Positions 5,218-7,697 of a stretch of 7,697 bases of DNA are shown here, piece after piece (position 1 is the stretch's first letter; each line of letters begins with the position of its first letter). The stretch is from JAOAJF01 sp046295675 (GTDB lineage Archaea > Micrarchaeota > Micrarchaeia > Anstonellales > Anstonellaceae). Made by a program: the position numbers and the translations under genes. The DNA lies in assembly GCA_046295675.1 (NCBI GenBank), contig JBKBMW010000036.1, forward strand, positions 1 through 7,697, written 5' to 3'. Under the pieces are notes generated by a model, which saw nothing but the letters and a program-made list of their open reading frames with translations, made no database searches and had not been told where the DNA came from.

Positions 5218-6084
5218 ATGGAAGAGGATAAAAACGCTTTTATGGGATTTAATTATGATTATCAATATTCAAAAGCTATTATAATACAAGCACCATATGA
5301 AGGAACTTCAACATATGGACAAGGCCAGAGTCTTGGGCCAAAGGCTATTATAGAAGCATCAAGCCAAGTGGAGACATACGATATAGAGCTAAAGGAGGAT
5401 TATATAGATAGGGTTGGAATTAATACTTCTGAGCCTTTAAAAATTGAAAAATTAAAGGTGGAAGATGCTATTGATGAGGTCTACAAAAAAACATTATCTG
5501 TTTTTAAAGATGAAAAATTTCCAATAATTTTAGGGGGGGAACACTCCATAACTCTTGGACCAATAAAAGCTGCTGTAGAGTTTTTTAAAGATATAACAAT
5601 TTTGCAAATAGATGCCCATGCTGATATGCGAAATGAGTATATGAACTCAAGATATAATCATGCCTGTGTTATGGCAAGAGCAAGAGAACTTGTAGAAGTT
5701 GTTTCTGTTGGGATTAGAAGCTATAGTAAAGAAGAAGCAGAAGTTATTGAAAAAGAATACTCTGATTGCATTTTTGGATCAAAAATCAATAAAGGAATAA
5801 ACAAAAGGATTTTAGAAAAACTCTCAAAAAAGATATATCTAACAATAGATATTGATGGTTTTGATCCAAGTGTTATGAGAGCAACTGGAACTCCAGAACC
5901 AGATGGGCTTATTTGGGGGGAAACAATCGAATTGTTAAAAGAGGTTTTCTTAAAAAAGGAGGTAGTTGGGTTTGATGTAGTAGAATTAGCTCCTTTTGAA
6001 GATGAGTATATAACTGATTTTAATTGTGCGAAATTAATCTATAAACTGATTGGTTATAAATTCCTAAAGAAAAAACAAATTTGA
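5218..6084 (+). CDS. speB: Agmatinase-family ureohydrolase (SpeB-like)
   Basis: The family hydrolyses a guanidino group with a binuclear Mn centre; agmatinase converts agmatine to putrescine and urea. The 288 residues contain the whole metal site: GGEHS (106–110, His109), DAHADMR (132–138, Asp132, His134, Asp136) and DIDGFDP (211–217, Asp211, Asp213). The family's conserved NHAC/SHAS-type His is His148. GTPEPDGL (224–231) and VGFDVVELAP also match agmatinases instead of arginases. The N-terminal substrate region (APYEGTSTYGQGQSLGPKAI) is agmatinase-like. Some archaeal members (Thermococcales type) act on N1-aminopropylagmatine, and this cannot be told apart by eye. Formiminoglutamase is less likely. 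It is a single-gene unit transcribed away from ubiA, ending exactly against the convergent glycosyltransferase gene. It probably feeds polyamine and, through them, hypusine synthesis. Confidence 0.92.
   Translation: MEEDKNAFMGFNYDYQYSKAIIIQAPYEGTSTYGQGQSLGPKAIIEASSQVETYDIELKEDYIDRVGINTSEPLKIEKLKVEDAIDEVYKKTLSVFKDEKFPIILGGEHSITLGPIKAAVEFFKDITILQIDAHADMRNEYMNSRYNHACVMARARELVEVVSVGIRSYSKEEAEVIEKEYSDCIFGSKINKGINKRILEKLSKKIYLTIDIDGFDPSVMRATGTPEPDGLIWGETIELLKEVFLKKEVVGFDVVELAPFEDEYITDFNCAKLIYKLIGYKFLKKKQI
6070..6075 (-). terminator. T-run downstream of the glycosyltransferase gene, inside the agmatinase 3' end
   Basis: Six As on the + strand read as six Ts on the − strand about 10 nt past the glycosyltransferase stop (TAA at 6085–6087). 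With no intergenic space, any terminator must lie in the opposing gene. For the + strand only weaker T-rich sequence (6091–6100) is visible beyond the agmatinase stop. Confidence 0.45.
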
Positions 6085-7464
6085 TTACCATTTATATTTT
6101 CTTCCACCAAATTCCAATACATAACTAGAAAAAAATGTAAAACCAATAAAGAGTGGATAAAAAAATAAGATAAGTAGAAAACCTGGTATGTGATAATGCC
6201 TTATTTTGTCATCTGCTATTGAAAAACTTTTATAAGAAAAAAAGAACCAAAACAAAAATCCAAAAAAACCAAGTAAAAGAGAGGAGTTTATAAGTGGCAT
6301 ATTGGAAAGATAAAAAGATAAAAATTGAAAAAAATATGCAGGAGTATACATAAATAAAGGAAAAAGAAAATTTAGAAATACTTTGAAAGAGTTAAAGATT
6401 CCCCATAAGAAAAAAATTGCTGTGAAAAAACCTGAAAAAAGAATCAGAGGTAGAATAAAAAGCCCTAGTGTTTTATATCTTGGATTAAACAACATATCAA
6501 AATAATTAATTAAATTATAAATAGCTCCCCTGAACCATCGTATTCGCTGTTTAAATAGACCGGATAGAGTAGAAGGGACTTCAGTATAAACTAAAGAGTT
6601 TGATGCTCTTTTAATTTTCCAGCCATTTTTTTGCATTCTTAATGCTATCTCCATATCTTCTGTTATATTTTCCTCATCAAAATAGCCAATTTCATCAAAA
6701 ACTTTTTTAGAGTAAAGAGACATTGGGCCAGGAGTAACATATAAACAATCAATAGAAGCAATAAGTTTAAAGAAAAAACCAAATGAAATGTTGTATTCTA
6801 TTTCTTGCATTTTTTGTAAGAGGGTTCTTGGGTTTGCTACTTTGATAAAAACAGTTACACTTCCAACTTTTTCATTAGAATAAAAATACGGGACAGTGTT
6901 AAGCAAAGTGTCTTTTTTTGGATAAGAATCAGAGTCTACACAAGCAATTATTTCACCTTTTGCATGCCTAAGTCCTAAATTTAAAGAGGCTGCTTTTCCA
7001 ATATTTTTTGGCTGCTTTAAAAGTTTTATACCTTTAACTTCTTTCAATTTTTCATATGAACCATCAGTACTTCCATCATCAACTACAATTATCTCAACTT
7101 TTTTTGGATAGGAAAGATTTTTACAGGATTCAATACATTTGAAAATAGTTTCAGAAGAATTAAATGATGGGATGATTATTGAAACTTCTGGCCAATAATT
7201 TAATTTGGGGGGAACTTCTTTTTTTGAGGCATAATCCGACCAGAGAAAAAAGTATACTGAAAAGATATAGATTATGAATATGCTATTGATAATAAAAATT
7301 AGTTTATAAGAAACCCACAGAAAAATCAAAAAAACTATGCTTAGAATAAAAAGGCCAAAAATTATCAGTTCTTTTTTTCCTTGTTTTTGGAAATGAGAAC
7401 GAGGACTACTTTCTTTTTTTATTTCTTTGTTAAAATCAAATTCTTTTTTCTTTGTAGTATTCAT
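6085..7464 (-). CDS. Membrane-embedded family 2 (GT2) processive-type glycosyltransferase
   Basis: This is a 459-residue enzyme of the cellulose/hyaluronan/poly-GlcNAc synthase type, which uses nucleotide sugars on the cytoplasmic face and may export the product. A hydrophilic, Lys-rich N-terminus (1–32) is followed by two helices (about 34–53 and 56–75) and the GT-A domain (about 92–313). That domain has VSIIIPSFN (94–102), VVDDGSTDGS (127–136), NIGKAASLNLGL (154–165), the DxD metal site DSD (177–179), TED (268–270, catalytic base) and QRIRW (306–310), the mark of processive synthases. Four further helices lie at about 336–360, 364–385, 390–410 and 425–445. No PilZ domain or deacetylase is attached, so the sugar is unknown. 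AAAGGT about 9 nt before the ATG supports the start. The gene begins immediately after the upstream stop (TAAATG), so the pair is co-transcribed. Confidence 0.93.
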   Translation of the reverse strand: MNTTKKKEFDFNKEIKKESSPRSHFQKQGKKELIIFGLFILSIVFLIFLWVSYKLIFIINSIFIIYIFSVYFFLWSDYASKKEVPPKLNYWPEVSIIIPSFNSSETIFKCIESCKNLSYPKKVEIIVVDDGSTDGSYEKLKEVKGIKLLKQPKNIGKAASLNLGLRHAKGEIIACVDSDSYPKKDTLLNTVPYFYSNEKVGSVTVFIKVANPRTLLQKMQEIEYNISFGFFFKLIASIDCLYVTPGPMSLYSKKVFDEIGYFDEENITEDMEIALRMQKNGWKIKRASNSLVYTEVPSTLSGLFKQRIRWFRGAIYNLINYFDMLFNPRYKTLGLFILPLILFSGFFTAIFFLWGIFNSFKVFLNFLFPLFMYTPAYFFQFLSFYLSNMPLINSSLLLGFFGFLFWFFFSYKSFSIADDKIRHYHIPGFLLILFFYPLFIGFTFFSSYVLEFGGRKYKW

Positions 7465-7697
7465 TTAGTTCAAACCTTTGCAAATTGCTTGTTCTTTTTT
7501 TAATATTTGGATAAACTTTTCTTGAGAGAGATTAGATATAGGATATTTATTGCTATTGATTAAGATCACTGGTTCATTATCTAAAGCATAAGAATTTTTT
7601 AATGCTTCAATGAAAGAGTAATTCACATTTAGAGGAAAGGCAAAAACTTGGACATTTGAACAATTTGCAGTGGTATTACGAATTAAAGAATCAGCAA
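7465..7697 (-). CDS. C-terminal end of a protein cut by the window edge; possibly thioredoxin-like
   Basis: An open frame of 76 complete codons runs from the right edge to a TAA at 7465–7467. It has no start in the window, so it is 5'-truncated. It contains VQVFAFPLNVNYSFIEAL, then a SYALDNEPVILINSNKYPI segment, and ends in SQEKFIQILKKEQAICKGLN. The order helix – EPVILIN strand – second strand – terminal helix resembles the cis-Pro end of thioredoxin/DsbA-like folds (typically TPTLVING). Any CxxC active site would lie beyond the edge, so this is a guess. The stop touches the glycosyltransferase ATG with no bases between, and the glycosyltransferase ribosome binding site lies in its last codons. 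Coding is supported by the uninterrupted frame and this tight junction. Confidence 0.7.
   Translation of the reverse strand, partial: ADSLIRNTTANCSNVQVFAFPLNVNYSFIEALKNSYALDNEPVILINSNKYPISNLSQEKFIQILKKEQAICKGLN

Noticed and set aside
1..7697. CRISPR array, tRNA/rRNA gene, insertion sequence, phage or defence genes
   Set aside because: No regularly spaced direct repeats, cloverleaf with CCA-adjacent arm, transposase motif or terminal inverted repeats were seen. The window is nearly filled by ordinary protein genes, and no gap exceeds 90 bp.

Overview
The window looks like an ordinary, very gene-dense stretch of an AT-rich archaeal chromosome. The archaeal assignment rests on four things: an RpoF (Rpb4) – DUF655 – KsgA/Dim1 cluster, which is a characteristically archaeal arrangement; a UbiA-type prenyltransferase of the kind that makes archaeal ether lipids; GGTGA-type ribosome binding sites; and runs of T instead of hairpin terminators. 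Base composition is low in G+C, with many AAA, TTT, ATA and TTA codons and Phe/Lys/Ile-rich proteins. A reduced-genome (DPANN-like) or other AT-rich archaeon fits, but the lineage cannot be fixed from this window alone.

Region 1 (1–2176, + strand) is an information-processing operon. It holds the C-terminal part of RNA polymerase subunit RpoF with an unusual Lys/Glu tail, then a DUF655 nucleic-acid-binding protein, the 16S rRNA dimethyladenosine transferase KsgA (overlapping DUF655 by 25 bp), and an unrecognised four-helix membrane protein joined to ksgA by an ATGA stop/start overlap. It ends in a short T-rich convergent gap.

Region 2 (2205–5140, − strand) is a tight operon read ubiA – purC – purE – unknown signal-peptide/one-TM protein. 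UbiA supplies the archaeal lipid core. PurE and PurC are consecutive steps of de novo purine synthesis (AIR to CAIR to SAICAR). The ubiA and purC stop codons lie inside the GGTGA ribosome binding sites of the next gene, which suggests translational coupling.

Region 3 (5141–5217) is a 77-bp divergent promoter region. It holds a palindromic TATA-like element and a perfect 7-bp inverted repeat. It separates ubiA from an agmatinase-family ureohydrolase on the + strand (5218–6084), probably involved in polyamine synthesis.

Region 4 (6085–7697, − strand) holds a processive family-2 glycosyltransferase of the membrane-embedded synthase type. Its stop codon abuts the agmatinase stop with no bases between. 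Upstream of it, cut by the window edge, is the C-terminal end of another protein, possibly thioredoxin-like; its stop codon directly touches the glycosyltransferase start.

I see no tRNA or rRNA gene, CRISPR array, insertion sequence or phage gene, and no clearly novel system. The items most worth a second look are the two unrecognised membrane proteins, the divergent promoter, the long-type PurC, and the mixed lipid/purine operon.
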